The notes beneath the pieces are model-generated. The model ran no database searches, had not been told where the DNA came from, and saw only the letters and a program-made list of their open reading frames with translations. From positions 6,862,001-6,926,000 of the forward strand of contig NZ_CP017174.1 in assembly GCF_006402735.1 (NCBI RefSeq): a DNA stretch of 64,000 nt. Direction: 5' to 3'. The stretch is from Myxococcus xanthus (GTDB taxonomy: Bacteria > Myxococcota > Myxococcia > Myxococcales > Myxococcaceae). The translations under genes and the position numbers were made by a program. Positions 48,101 to 56,118 of this stretch are shown piece by piece. How positions within the stretch are numbered: position 1 is the first letter of the stretch; every line of letters starts with the position of its first letter.

Positions 48101-49915
48101 CATGACCCGGGCCCTTCGGTCGCCTTCTCCCCTGCGAGCAGACTGGCTGTGCTCGGCGACCGGCGCGGCGAAGCCAGCCTCCGTCTGCTGGAGCTGCCCT
48201 CTGGTCAGGACCATCATCGCCCGCTCACGAAACTCGAAGGGCACGCGCTCATGCCGTCCTTCGAAGACGAATGCAGCCTCTCGGCCTTCGACGACATCTT
48301 CTCCTCGGCGCTCACCGTGCGCTTCTGTGACAGAGGGCATGGCAACGCCACCGGAAGCGCGGCCTCCCCGCGGATGCGAACACGCTGGACGCCCAATCCC
48401 CTCCATGGACGCCTCTTCGAAAACGGACGGCGCGCCGTCGAGTTCGCCGAAAATCCCGTGGGCGCCCATCCCTTCATCCGGGTTCCCCAGGCCACCCTGC
48501 GTTGGATGTTTCGCCAGGGGCCCCTGGACTCCCGGGCGGAGCGGGCCCTGGTCGCGCCGGATGGACGCACGCTCCTCGTCCAGGCCGAACCCGGCCTCAC
48601 GCGGAAAACCATCGATATCTCCACCTGGAGCGAGTACGTGCCGGGCGGCTTCGCCGTGTCCAAGGACTTGCGTTGGATGGTGGTGAGGGAGCCGCAAAGC
48701 GGCCAGCTCTCACTCCTTGACAGGGACACCTCGCGCCAGACTGCGCTGGGCGCGTGTGACGTCAAGGGCGTGTATCCGCCCCTGGAGGGCGCCTTCTCTC
48801 ACGACGGGAGGTCCCTCGCCGTCCGCTGCGGCGTGAAGGTCCGGTTCTGGGACGTGGCGCAGGCGAATCTTGGACCGCGCACACAGCCGCCGCCCATCGA
48901 AGAAGGAATCAACCTGACCTCGCTCCCCGCGCACTGGCGATGGCGACACGTCACCCTCACGGAGGACCACGCCACCGAGAGCTTCCTGGCGTCGCCTCGC
49001 GCCCGTGCGCACCTCCAGCGGACCAAGGTGCCTGGCGAGGACGCGTGCCAGACGCAGAGGACGTTCTCCCAGAGCGCCCTCGTCGAGTTCGCCCCCAGCG
49101 GCAGATACTTCGCGATCGAGGACGAGGGCTCCGTCTACCTGGGCGCTGCCCGAGACTGCCGGCTGACGCGGGATGCGCCTCTGGCCACCTCTGCGATTCC
49201 TTCCCAGGGCGCCTCGTTTTCACCGGACGGCGAGCGTTTCGTCACCATCTCCAACGTTCCCGAGTCCTCCGCGCTCTGGGAAAGCGCCACGGGGAAGTGG
49301 CTGGCGCCACTGCCCACGAGCCTGGGGGCCGCCGTCATGGCGTTCTCACCGGACTCCAAGTACTTCGCGGTCGCCAACCATCCCGACGTCTACTGGATGG
49401 GACAGGCCTACCTCTTCGACGCCACCCACGGCGAGAAGAAGCCGCTGGCGGCCATCGACGGGAAGGTCAAGGCGCTCTCCTTCTCTCCTGATACGTCCCG
49501 ACTCGTCGCGGTGACGGACGATGCCATCCACCTCTTCGACCCGAACTCAGGCGCGCTCGTGCGCAGAATCGACCTGAGCACGGATATCCACGTGAAGGTC
49601 CGCCATGCACAAGAGCGCTTCGGTGTCTCGGACACGTCGGGCAAGCTCCACTTCTGGCGAACCTCCGATGGCCGGCACGTGGCCGAGTTGCACCAGGGCC
49701 ACCGCTCCGGCCTGGAGATGGTGCCCGATGAGGCGGGCACGCGCGTCGCCACCTTCGACTCGGACGGAGCCTATGTCTACTCGCTCCGGCTGGACGACCT
49801 GCTGCGACAGGCCTGCACGCTCATGCGCGGACGGCGCGAGTACGCACCGGTCCAGTCCATCTGCGGCACCGTCCTTCTCCCAGCAGCCCCCCTGGCGGGC
49901 CGTCCGACGCCGTGA
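45200..49915 (+). CDS. Trypsin-like protease / nSTAND1 NTPase / WD40 membrane protein
   Basis: A 1571-residue modular protein. Residues 1-205 are a trypsin-like protease with an intact triad: His 38 (T-C-W-H), Asp 78 (A-D-L-A-V-L) and Ser 152 (G-F-S-G-S-P). An nSTAND1-type NTPase follows with Walker A G-P-S-G-S-G-K-S-S (243-251) and Walker B L-V-L-V-I-D-P-L-E-D (317-326), then its helical C-terminal part. One transmembrane helix lies near 660-680, then a short coiled coil and WD40-like blades from about 780 to the end (S-A-S-R-D-R-M-V-K-L-W-D, F-S-P-D-S-K-Y-F-A-V-A). STAND proteins switch on ligand binding by NTP-driven oligomerisation; here the output would be proteolysis. It overlaps the following protease gene closely. 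Role in defence or cell death is inference. Confidence 0.9.
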   Translation: MKGSDLREGVVRVLSRDRQRVLGTGFLVTERLVVTCWHVLDTLSDTERDAICLEVLQSQEKATARLRLDASSPTEVADLAVLALTRPLRGPSTPLPLGSAERSADHRFATFGFPRGFDDTGTWARGTIGYATGDGDFRKLLLHGSDIREGFSGSPLFDEQTRRVVGVVRFKAVASEAREAYATPTEQLLARCPELRASEDCPYRDLASFRESDARFWKGRGRVLDEQLLPLLARLPRFVEVSGPSGSGKSSLLHAGLIPALRDGTFIPGSQHWDVRTLRPGLEPFAALDGAGLPAGEGLVARAQAWRAANAEPGKRLVLVIDPLEDVLLRGSSAELAQHQRFLQQLSALADESLPVTCVVALREGFDAVLSERAPRLRSLLGEHRVQVPSVLTPSELRDIIAGPAREVGLRFDPPEVVDSIALAAQEEFRVESGAGARVTVLPLLEVALTQLWQASRDGAMTLEAFNASAGLLGSLARWADSVYEPLKPSERRLADRLLLELVQLGEADSGLEDKGRRVPLEVLRGRLGEQAEVDAVLQVLVNGRLLVTAQDGHRQRETVELIHDALLTHWQRFVKLRTVDRAFRRWHEAVQADAERWWEAERAQQRQEAEHRLLRGEALTSAQAMITLHPHQTSALAQRYVLRGQEVERGRHGRARRNLWLALGASVSALLGVSGFYLRAVDSEKQAVAAKDAAEIAMAAEAATSRQLSLQLRISEADSVVSLSRSPGREVEALTQAIQLAGSPPTGADAAQDEVTEALTEAIAAFLYSAPLSTELEARTVGAFSPDSRHLVTRGIVLSPSVRFVSRLWDVRTASLLREFESVDLCPKGALVECTDALYADISGEDTHAFGFSPGDGTLWLGGRRGTLFRWSHQGAVPSIPDAHDDRVTAISFSDSGDRVLSASRDRMVKLWDANTGRTLRELTFQEPCTQAVLSGDSRYAWVGGEENTCLYDLTSDVRLIRCITTHDPGPSVAFSPASRLAVLGDRRGEASLRLLELPSGQDHHRPLTKLEGHALMPSFEDECSLSAFDDIFSSALTVRFCDRGHGNATGSAASPRMRTRWTPNPLHGRLFENGRRAVEFAENPVGAHPFIRVPQATLRWMFRQGPLDSRAERALVAPDGRTLLVQAEPGLTRKTIDISTWSEYVPGGFAVSKDLRWMVVREPQSGQLSLLDRDTSRQTALGACDVKGVYPPLEGAFSHDGRSLAVRCGVKVRFWDVAQANLGPRTQPPPIEEGINLTSLPAHWRWRHVTLTEDHATESFLASPRARAHLQRTKVPGEDACQTQRTFSQSALVEFAPSGRYFAIEDEGSVYLGAARDCRLTRDAPLATSAIPSQGASFSPDGERFVTISNVPESSALWESATGKWLAPLPTSLGAAVMAFSPDSKYFAVANHPDVYWMGQAYLFDATHGEKKPLAAIDGKVKALSFSPDTSRLVAVTDDAIHLFDPNSGALVRRIDLSTDIHVKVRHAQERFGVSDTSGKLHFWRTSDGRHVAELHQGHRSGLEMVPDEAGTRVATFDSDGAYVYSLRLDDLLRQACTLMRGRREYAPVQSICGTVLLPAAPLAGRPTP

Positions 49916-49929
49916 GGCACGACGTCTCC

Positions 49930-50994
49930 ATGAGCACCACCGCGCAAGGCCGTGAGCCGTTGCACCGGGCACGCCGCACCCTCCGCGACCTGCCGAAGGT
50001 CCGCGAGTCGCTTCACCCCGAGGGCGTGGAGGCGCTCGTCGCCACGCACTTTCCACCGTCCTGGCGCGTGCCCACCTCCGTCGTCGGCAAGGTGACTGCC
50101 GACGCCCTGCGCGACGAACTTCGTGAACTGCTGACGACGGGCGCGCAGGTCCTCGCGCGGCTGGAGCATTCGGGGGAGGACACGGCCCTCTCCGAAACCG
50201 AGCGGACGGCGCTGGAAACGGTCGTCGCCTTCTTCGGGCGCCCTGCCCTCGCCATCCGGAACGGCAGCTTTGGTGCGCCGCCCGTGGGGTGGGAGATGTT
50301 GGAGCAACACCGCGAGCACATTGAGCGGACCATCGACGCCACCGGGCGCATCGAGCTGGCCGGAAGCGGCATGCTCGGCACGGGCTTCCTGGTGACCGAT
50401 GAGCTGGTGATGACCAACCGTCACGTCGCGCAGCACTTCTGTCGGCAGGCGACGGACAAGTGGGTGCTGCGGCTCGGCGTGGTGCCTCGGGTGGACTGGC
50501 TGGGTGAGCACCAGCGTGATGCCCAGGCCACCTTCCCCATCCAAGGCGTCGCGGCGGTTCACACCGTGCATGACCTGGCGCTGCTGCGACTGGGCGCTCC
50601 CAAGGGAGCGGTGCTGCGTCCCGCCCCGCTGCGGCTCGCCACCCAAGCACCGGACGCGACGGACTCCCGCGCCTTGTACTGCGTGGGCTACCCGATGAAG
50701 GACCACAGCCGGACGCCGCCCGAGGTGCTGCTGCGCATCTTCGAGGACACCTTCGGCGTGAAGCGGCTCCAGCCAGGAGAGCTGCTCTCGCTCGACCCGG
50801 CCCGGCAGCAGCTCTCCCATGACTGCTCCACGTTGGGAGGCAGCTCCGGCTCGCCCATCGTGGATTTGGAGACGCACGCCGTGCTCGGCCTGCACTTCGG
50901 TGGCACCCGACAGGAGAACCACGCCGTCGCGCTGTGGCAACTGGCGGACGACCCGCTGCTGAGTCGCGCGGGCGTCCGCTTCGCCAATCCGTGA
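49930..50994 (+). CDS. Trypsin-like serine protease with N-terminal helical domain
   Basis: A 354-residue protein. The first 140 residues are helical and unlike trypsin; residues from about 143 form a trypsin-like domain with His 165 (T-N-R-H-V-A), Asp 215 (H-D-L-A-L-L-R-L) and Ser 306 (G-S-S-G-S-P). No signal peptide is present, so it is probably cytoplasmic. A GTG at 49912 overlaps the STAND gene stop (GTGA), and the chosen ATG lies 18 bases further, so co-translation with the STAND protein is likely. The N-terminal part may be an effector-associated-type adaptor domain linking it to a partner (inference). Its target is unknown. Confidence 0.87.
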   Translation: MSTTAQGREPLHRARRTLRDLPKVRESLHPEGVEALVATHFPPSWRVPTSVVGKVTADALRDELRELLTTGAQVLARLEHSGEDTALSETERTALETVVAFFGRPALAIRNGSFGAPPVGWEMLEQHREHIERTIDATGRIELAGSGMLGTGFLVTDELVMTNRHVAQHFCRQATDKWVLRLGVVPRVDWLGEHQRDAQATFPIQGVAAVHTVHDLALLRLGAPKGAVLRPAPLRLATQAPDATDSRALYCVGYPMKDHSRTPPEVLLRIFEDTFGVKRLQPGELLSLDPARQQLSHDCSTLGGSSGSPIVDLETHAVLGLHFGGTRQENHAVALWQLADDPLLSRAGVRFANP

Positions 50995-51001
50995 CGGGCC
51001 G

Positions 51002-52336
51002 CTACTGCGTCACCACGCCGCAGTCGCCCGTCATGTTCGTGGCCGGCTGTCCATTCACCGTGTTGCCAGTGAAGACGTTGTCGCGGGTGATGGCCAGCTC
51101 GCCGGTGTTCGACCCGCGGTTGCAGGTGATGACACCTCCGGCCCCACCCCGGTTGTTCACGAAGCGGTTGCCTCTCATGACGACGGTCCGGGAGCCACCG
51201 ATGTCCTCCAACTGGACGGCCGCGCCGGGGCCCAGCGGGATGAAGTTGCCGTCGAACACGTTGCCCTCCAGCAGGTCATTGTCCGGCTGGAAGTAGTGGA
51301 TGGCGGCACCACCGCCCAGGTCAAAGATGCCCTGCGGGTTGGGCCACGTGAGGATGGGCCGGTCCCAGAGGTCGCTCGTCAGCGAGCCGCCGAAGGCCTG
51401 CACGAAGTTGCCCCGGAACGTGTTGTTGCGCAGCACCGTGTTGCGACCGTGGGTGATGCACACCGCGCCACCGCCAGCCATCGAAGATGTGCCCGGCTGC
51501 GCGAAGCGGTCGATTTCACGAATGCGGTTGTTCTCGAAGACGGTGTTCTCCACCCGCGAGCCGTCGGTGAACATCAGGTCCAACGCGCCGCAGTTGGCGG
51601 AGGACTCGTTGTCACGGAACACCGAGTCCGTAATCGTCACCGCGCCCGGGTAGTAGACCCACAGCGCGCCACGCGTCCAATCGCGGTCGCTGTTGTATTG
51701 GTTCTTGCGCACCTTCTCGAAAACCATGTGCTCGAACACCGGGTCGCCCGAGCCCACGGAGTTGGCGCCATAGAAGTTCATCCCCCACCAGCCATAGGGG
51801 TTGGTGGACGTCAGCAGCACGGGCGCATCCGCCGTTCCTCGGACCTGGATGGCGCCGTACACGCGGACCTCCACGCGACCCGCCTGGTGGTTCATCACGT
51901 TGTCGGGGGCGTCCGAATCCACGTCCCGCTCCGACACCTCCGGCCGGCCACGGAAGTCCAGGATGACGCCCGGCCCCACCGTCAGCACCTGCCCGCGGGG
52001 AATGGTGACGACCCCGTTTGAATCCCCCTCCACCCGGTACGGTGAGCCCTCCACCGTGAGCCGTCCCGTCAACGTCCCCCTGACAATCGTGCCGCCATCC
52101 TCGGGGACCTCGATGTCCGGCCCCGCGTCCGGCGTGCCCGCATCGGTGCCACTGTCCGGCGTGCCCGCGTCGGTGTCACTGCCCGCGTCACCATCACTGC
52201 CCGCATCCGCGCCGCCGTCCGGCACGCCCGCGTCGTCTCTGGGAGCGGGCCTGTCATCCGGCCCCGACGAACAGGCAGCAAGCACCAGGACCACAGGTAG
52301 CGCGAACAGCGAACGCGGGAAGCGGAAGGCTTTCAT
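51002..52336 (-). CDS. Lipoprotein with parallel beta-helix domain
   Basis: A 444-residue lipoprotein. Lipobox L-A-A-C (Cys near residue 22) is followed by an Asp/Ala/Gly/Pro/Thr repeat linker (D-A-G-T-P-D-S-G-T-D-A-G-T-P-D-A-G) and a right-handed parallel beta-helix with repeated N-x-F-x-x-N turns (V-F-R-D-N-E-S, V-F-E-N-N-R-I, T-F-R-G-N-F, V-F-D-G-N-F, R-F-V-N-N-R). Such helices are often carbohydrate-binding or lyase folds, but catalytic residues cannot be assigned. The true start at 52336 is at the signal peptide; the much longer frame upstream is a shadow of the ArsC/Spx gene. Confidence 0.88.
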   Translation of the reverse strand: MKAFRFPRSLFALPVVLVLAACSSGPDDRPAPRDDAGVPDGGADAGSDGDAGSDTDAGTPDSGTDAGTPDAGPDIEVPEDGGTIVRGTLTGRLTVEGSPYRVEGDSNGVVTIPRGQVLTVGPGVILDFRGRPEVSERDVDSDAPDNVMNHQAGRVEVRVYGAIQVRGTADAPVLLTSTNPYGWWGMNFYGANSVGSGDPVFEHMVFEKVRKNQYNSDRDWTRGALWVYYPGAVTITDSVFRDNESSANCGALDLMFTDGSRVENTVFENNRIREIDRFAQPGTSSMAGGGAVCITHGRNTVLRNNTFRGNFVQAFGGSLTSDLWDRPILTWPNPQGIFDLGGGAAIHYFQPDNDLLEGNVFDGNFIPLGPGAAVQLEDIGGSRTVVMRGNRFVNNRGGAGGVITCNRGSNTGELAITRDNVFTGNTVNGQPATNMTGDCGVVTQ

Positions 52337-52441
52337 GTCCCTTCGCGCTAGCACGCGCTGCTGGCGGCTCGCAAACCGGGTCCGGACGACCCGGGGACTC
52401 ATCGCTGGGAGGGACGCGGGTGCCCTGTTACAAGCGCGCGC

Positions 52442-52810
52442 ATGGCGAAAGACGTCCTCGTACTCTCTTACTCGGGCTGTGGCACCTGCAAGAAGGCGCT
52501 GAAGTGGTTGCAGGAACAAGGTGTTGCCCACCAGGTGCGCCCCATCGTCGAGATGCCGCCCACCGTGGCGGAGTTGAAGCAATGGATTGCTCGCAGCGGT
52601 GTCTCTGTCCGCAAGTGGCTCAACACCAGCGGCCAGAGCTACCGCGCGCTCGGAAAGGCGAAGGTGGATGCCGCCAGCGACGCGGAGCTGGTCGAGTGGC
52701 TGTCCGCGGATGGAAAGCTGGTGAAGCGTCCCGTGCTCGTCACCGGTGACACCGTCCTCGTGGGCTTCAAGGCCGAGGCCTACGAGCAGCTCTTCGTCTC
52801 GCGCGGCTGA
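52442..52810 (+). CDS. ArsC/Spx-family thioredoxin-fold protein
   Basis: A 122-residue protein of the arsenate reductase/Spx/YffB family. The N-terminal redox motif is S-G-C-G-T-C-K-K (Cys 13 and 16), followed by K-A-L-K-W-L and the family region S-V-R-K-W-L-N-T-S-G-Q-S-Y-R; a conserved R-P-V-L-V near the C-terminus matches the family arginine motif. Proteins with C-x-x-C like this are usually Spx- or YffB-type rather than arsenate reductases. Whether it is a regulator or a reductase cannot be decided here. Confidence 0.88.
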   Translation: MAKDVLVLSYSGCGTCKKALKWLQEQGVAHQVRPIVEMPPTVAELKQWIARSGVSVRKWLNTSGQSYRALGKAKVDAASDAELVEWLSADGKLVKRPVLVTGDTVLVGFKAEAYEQLFVSRG

Positions 52811-52897
52811 GCCCCGCCAGCAAGGCAGGCGACCTGGCGAGCCCACGGTGGGCTGCCTCTCGCCGGCCGGGGCGTCGAGTGAAGACTTCATGTCTTC

Positions 52898-53758
52898 ATG
52901 GAGACTGGCTCACGACGTCTGCTCGGCGAGATTCTCCTGGAACAGGGAGTGCTCAACCGCGCCCAGCTCCGGGTGGGATTGGTGCATCACCATGAGGTGC
53001 ATGTCCCGCTCGGGCGGGCCCTGGTGCGAGAGGGCCTCTGCTCCGAAGCCGACGTGCTTCGCGGACTCGCCGAGCAGTTTGGCGTGGACGCGGTGGACCT
53101 GGACCGGACCCCGCCAGACTCCAGGCTGCTGAACCACATCCCCGCTCGCGTGGCGCGCCAGTATCAGGTCGTCCCGCTGCGCATCGAAAAGGTGCTGCTG
53201 GACCAGGGCGAGCGGGAAGTGCTCCACATCGCGCTGCCCGCCCCCGTGTCGCTGGATGCGGTGGACGCCGTCCGCGCCGTGTCCGGAATGCCACGCGTCG
53301 AGGCGCACATCGCCTCGGACGCGGCGCTGACCCGTGCGCTGGCCGACCTCTATGGCATCGAGCCGCCCGCCGAGCCGCCCGCGCCCCCCTCACTCGCGCC
53401 CGGGGGCCCCCTGCTGCTCTATGGATGGCCGCCCGTCACGGCGGTGCTCATCACCCGGCTGCTGGCGAGGAACGGCCTCCAGGCCCGCACCGCCACCCCC
53501 TTGGAGGTGCTGCACACCGGGCCGGAGGACGTCGTGCTCGCGCCCCTCCAGGCCATGGAGGGCCTGCTGGCCGGGGAGGTCCACATCGAGGGCGCCCTCA
53601 TCGTCCACGGCAGCGATGACGAGAGCTTCGACCGGGTCCGCGAGCTCGGCGCACGCGGCTTCCTGGCCAGCCCCCGGGACGAGGAGCTCCTGCTGCGCGC
53701 CGTCCGCCGGCTGAGGCCCCACCCGGGCTCGCCCGACTCGGTCCCACACTCACACTGA
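52898..53758 (+). CDS. MshEN-domain (GspE/PilB N-terminal-like) protein without ATPase
   Basis: A 286-residue protein. Residues 5-125 form an MshEN/GspE-N-type domain (L-G-E-I-L-L-E-Q-G-V-L-N, then L-G-R-A-L-V-R-E-G-L, with the repeated R/L pattern that binds c-di-GMP in PilB and MshE). After a Pro/Ala linker, the C-terminal half (L-L-L-Y-G-W-P-P-V-T-A-V-L) resembles a receiver-like fold without clear Asp motif. No secretion ATPase domain is present. It may be a c-di-GMP-responsive accessory protein for gliding or pili; this is inferred from the domain only. Confidence 0.75.
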   Translation: METGSRRLLGEILLEQGVLNRAQLRVGLVHHHEVHVPLGRALVREGLCSEADVLRGLAEQFGVDAVDLDRTPPDSRLLNHIPARVARQYQVVPLRIEKVLLDQGEREVLHIALPAPVSLDAVDAVRAVSGMPRVEAHIASDAALTRALADLYGIEPPAEPPAPPSLAPGGPLLLYGWPPVTAVLITRLLARNGLQARTATPLEVLHTGPEDVVLAPLQAMEGLLAGEVHIEGALIVHGSDDESFDRVRELGARGFLASPRDEELLLRAVRRLRPHPGSPDSVPHSH

Positions 53759-53795
53759 GTCCTACCCAGGCGCTCATGTGGTCACATTCACGCGC

Positions 53796-53820
53796 TGGGT
53801 GGGGCGAAAACTCACCCAGT
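53796..53820 (+). terminator. Hairpin after the MshEN gene
   Basis: CTGGGTG (53796-53802) and CACCCAG (53814-53820), 11-base loop with AAAA, 37 bases after the stop. Confidence 0.4.
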
Positions 53821-53943
53821 TCGAGAAAACTCCGGGCCTCGATTCTCAAAAAATGAAGGGGCCAGGCAACTGGGGAATCGGATCACGGAAAATGGGGACA
53901 GATGGCGTCCTTCCGGGCGCCCCTGAATCTCGCTGGAGCCCCC

Positions 53944-54885
53944 ATGTCCCCCCGCATTGGCAACCGTCCGCCGCCGCCCCCGCCGCCGCCCCCGCCGCCG
54001 GCTCGCGACACCCGGCCCCCTGCCCAGGGCGGACGTAACGGCCCGCGCGTTGACACCCAGGCTTCCGCGTCCGGTTCGGTGGAGCAGTCGCGGCACAATG
54101 CGCTGAGCGGCCAGTCCAGCTTCACGGCCGGCGGTGCCCGCGCCGATGTGAGCGGCACCGGTCCCGGTGGCATCGACACGCGCGCCCACGTCCAGGGTCC
54201 CACGTTCTCCGCGGATGCGCAGGTGGACGCGGACATCGGCCTGTCCGGCATCGACGTGAGCGTCGACATCGACATCGAGGCCAACCTCATCGAGGCGGGC
54301 GCCGGGGCCTCCAAGACAGTCGAATTCGAGATTGCCGGCGAGGAGTACTCCGTCGAGCTGGACCTGGAGGCGCTGGGCAAGATTGGCGCCGAGGGCAGCA
54401 TCGAGCTGGACCTGCACGTGGGCACCGACGGCAACGTGTCCATCAACGCCGCGGCCTCCGGCTTCGCGGGTGCGCAGGCGAGCCTCACGGGCTCCATCGA
54501 GCTGAAGCACGAGGACAACACGCTCGCGTCCGGCAGCATCACCGCCAGCGCCAGCGCGGGTGTCAGCGGCGACGCGCACGCCAACATCGGCATCGAGAAC
54601 GGCAACCTGGAGTTCGACGTCGGCGTGGAGGCCACCGCGGGCCTGGGCCTGGGTGTGGAGATTGAAGGTTCCGTCAATCCCGGCAACGTGCTGAAGGCCG
54701 TGGGTGAGACGGCCGCCGCCGCCGGTGGCGAAATCCTGGAGAACGTGGTCGACGGCGCCATCAACGCGGGCGGCGCGGTGGCCGAAGCGGCGGGCCAGGT
54801 CTTCTCCAACGCGGCGGACGCCGTGACGGACTTCGCGGGCGACGTGGGCAACGGCATCAAGAACGCCTGGGAGTCGGTCTTCTAG
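53944..54885 (+). CDS. Polyproline N-terminus, Gly/Ala/beta-repeat hypothetical protein
   Basis: A 313-residue protein. The N-terminus has a run of eleven prolines after M-S-P-R-I-G-N-R, then a Gly/Ser/Ala region. The middle repeats alternating small and acidic residues in beta-like strands (V-D-I-D-I-E-A-N-L, S-I-E-L-D-L-H-V-G, I-E-N-G-N-L-E-F-D-V-G). The C-terminus is Ala/Val/Asp-rich with amphipathic helices (I-N-A-G-G-A-V-A-E-A-A-G). No signal peptide and no known catalytic motif. The composition recalls linker domains of secreted polymorphic toxins or surface proteins, but no toxin domain is visible. The start at 53944 is better than 53902, where residues before M-S-P-R are weak. Confidence 0.65.
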   Translation: MSPRIGNRPPPPPPPPPPPARDTRPPAQGGRNGPRVDTQASASGSVEQSRHNALSGQSSFTAGGARADVSGTGPGGIDTRAHVQGPTFSADAQVDADIGLSGIDVSVDIDIEANLIEAGAGASKTVEFEIAGEEYSVELDLEALGKIGAEGSIELDLHVGTDGNVSINAAASGFAGAQASLTGSIELKHEDNTLASGSITASASAGVSGDAHANIGIENGNLEFDVGVEATAGLGLGVEIEGSVNPGNVLKAVGETAAAAGGEILENVVDGAINAGGAVAEAAGQVFSNAADAVTDFAGDVGNGIKNAWESVF

Positions 54886-54926
54886 AGGTACCCACCTCGC
54901 GCCCCCCACCGCTAGAATCGGTGCCC

Positions 54927-56099
54927 ATGGCCGTTTCCAAGCTGGCAGCCTCCGCCGCGCGTCTGATGAAGCAGGGCCTGCTGAAGGAGGCGGCCCGCGA
55001 CTTCGAGCGCGCCATCGAACAGGACCCGAAGGATGCCAGCGCGTTGCTGGGACTGGCCCGGTTGCGGCTGGCCCAGCACGACGAAACGGCGGCCCGCGCG
55101 GTGCTCCAGCGGCTGGTGGCGCTGCACCCCACCCACCCGGAGGCGCTGAGCCACCTGGCCCGGTTGGACGCGGAGAAGGGTGATGCGCGCCAGTTGGACC
55201 TGCTGGCAGCGCTCGCCGCGCAACCCAAGGCGGGCTTCTTCGAGGTCATCAACTACGGCCGCGCCCTGCTGGGGCATGACCGGTACGCCGCCGCCATCCC
55301 GGAGCTGGAGCGCGCGCTGGCACTGCAGCCCGGCAATGCCCAGACGCTGACGTACCTGGGCATGGCCCTCCAGGGTGACAAGCAGTTGGACCGGGCACTA
55401 CGGCGCTATCAAGAGGCCGCGGAGGCCAACAAGACGGAGCACCTGCCGCTCCAGCTCGCCGCGCGTGTGCAACTGCTGCAAGGGCACGTGGGCGCGGCCA
55501 TCGTCACGCTTCGGCAGGCCATCCTGCGCAGCCCTCGGGAGACGGCCCTCTTCCGGGAGTTCGCTTCACTGTGCTTGATGGCCGGCGCGCCCGAAGCGGC
55601 GATGCGCGCCGCCATCGAGCTGCGCCTCCAGCTCCCCGACAGCGCGGACGCCATCTACCTGCACGGCATCTCCGCCTTCGTGGCCGGCAAGGACGAGGAC
55701 GCGGACCGCATCCTCCGCGAGGCGCTGGCCAAGGCCCCGGAGTCCGTGCCCGTGCGCGTGGCGCTGGCCAAGGTGCGCCGCAAGCTGGGTGACGACGCGG
55801 AGGCCCAGAAACTGCTCGAGGCCGCCATGGCGACGGACCCGTCCGAGGCCGGCGCCGCCAACGATTTGGCGGTGCTGCACCTGTCGCGTCCCAGTGGTGC
55901 CGCCGCCGCGCGCGCCATCCTCACCGAGGCCTTGAAGCACCACCCGGATGACGCGGGCGTCCACCTCAACCTGGCGCTGGCCCTGGCGGACAGCGACAAG
56001 GCCCAGGCGCTCACGCACGCCAGGCGCGCCCAGGCGAGCACCCACCGCGACATCCGCGAGCAGGCCGAGCGGCTCGTCACCGCCCTGAGCCCGCGCTGA
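54927..56099 (+). CDS. Tetratricopeptide-repeat protein
   Basis: A 390-residue all-helical protein with about ten TPR-type repeats (G-L-L-K-E-A-A-R-D-F-E-R-A-I-E-Q-D-P, Y-A-A-A-I-P-E-L-E-R-A-L-A-L-Q-P-G-N, A-I-Y-L-H-G-I-S-A-F). No signal peptide, transmembrane helix or extra domain. TPR arrays bind partner proteins; partner unknown. The ATG at 54927 or the GTG at 54921 may start it. It is 41 bases after the polyproline gene stop and may be co-expressed. Confidence 0.9.
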   Translation: MAVSKLAASAARLMKQGLLKEAARDFERAIEQDPKDASALLGLARLRLAQHDETAARAVLQRLVALHPTHPEALSHLARLDAEKGDARQLDLLAALAAQPKAGFFEVINYGRALLGHDRYAAAIPELERALALQPGNAQTLTYLGMALQGDKQLDRALRRYQEAAEANKTEHLPLQLAARVQLLQGHVGAAIVTLRQAILRSPRETALFREFASLCLMAGAPEAAMRAAIELRLQLPDSADAIYLHGISAFVAGKDEDADRILREALAKAPESVPVRVALAKVRRKLGDDAEAQKLLEAAMATDPSEAGAANDLAVLHLSRPSGAAAARAILTEALKHHPDDAGVHLNLALALADSDKAQALTHARRAQASTHRDIREQAERLVTALSPR

Positions 56100-56118
56100 C
56101 GCGGCCTTCACCGCGCCG

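Noticed and set aside
53967..54000. CCG/CCC-rich microsatellite as a non-coding repeat
   Set aside because: It encodes the polyproline tract of an open, coherent gene.
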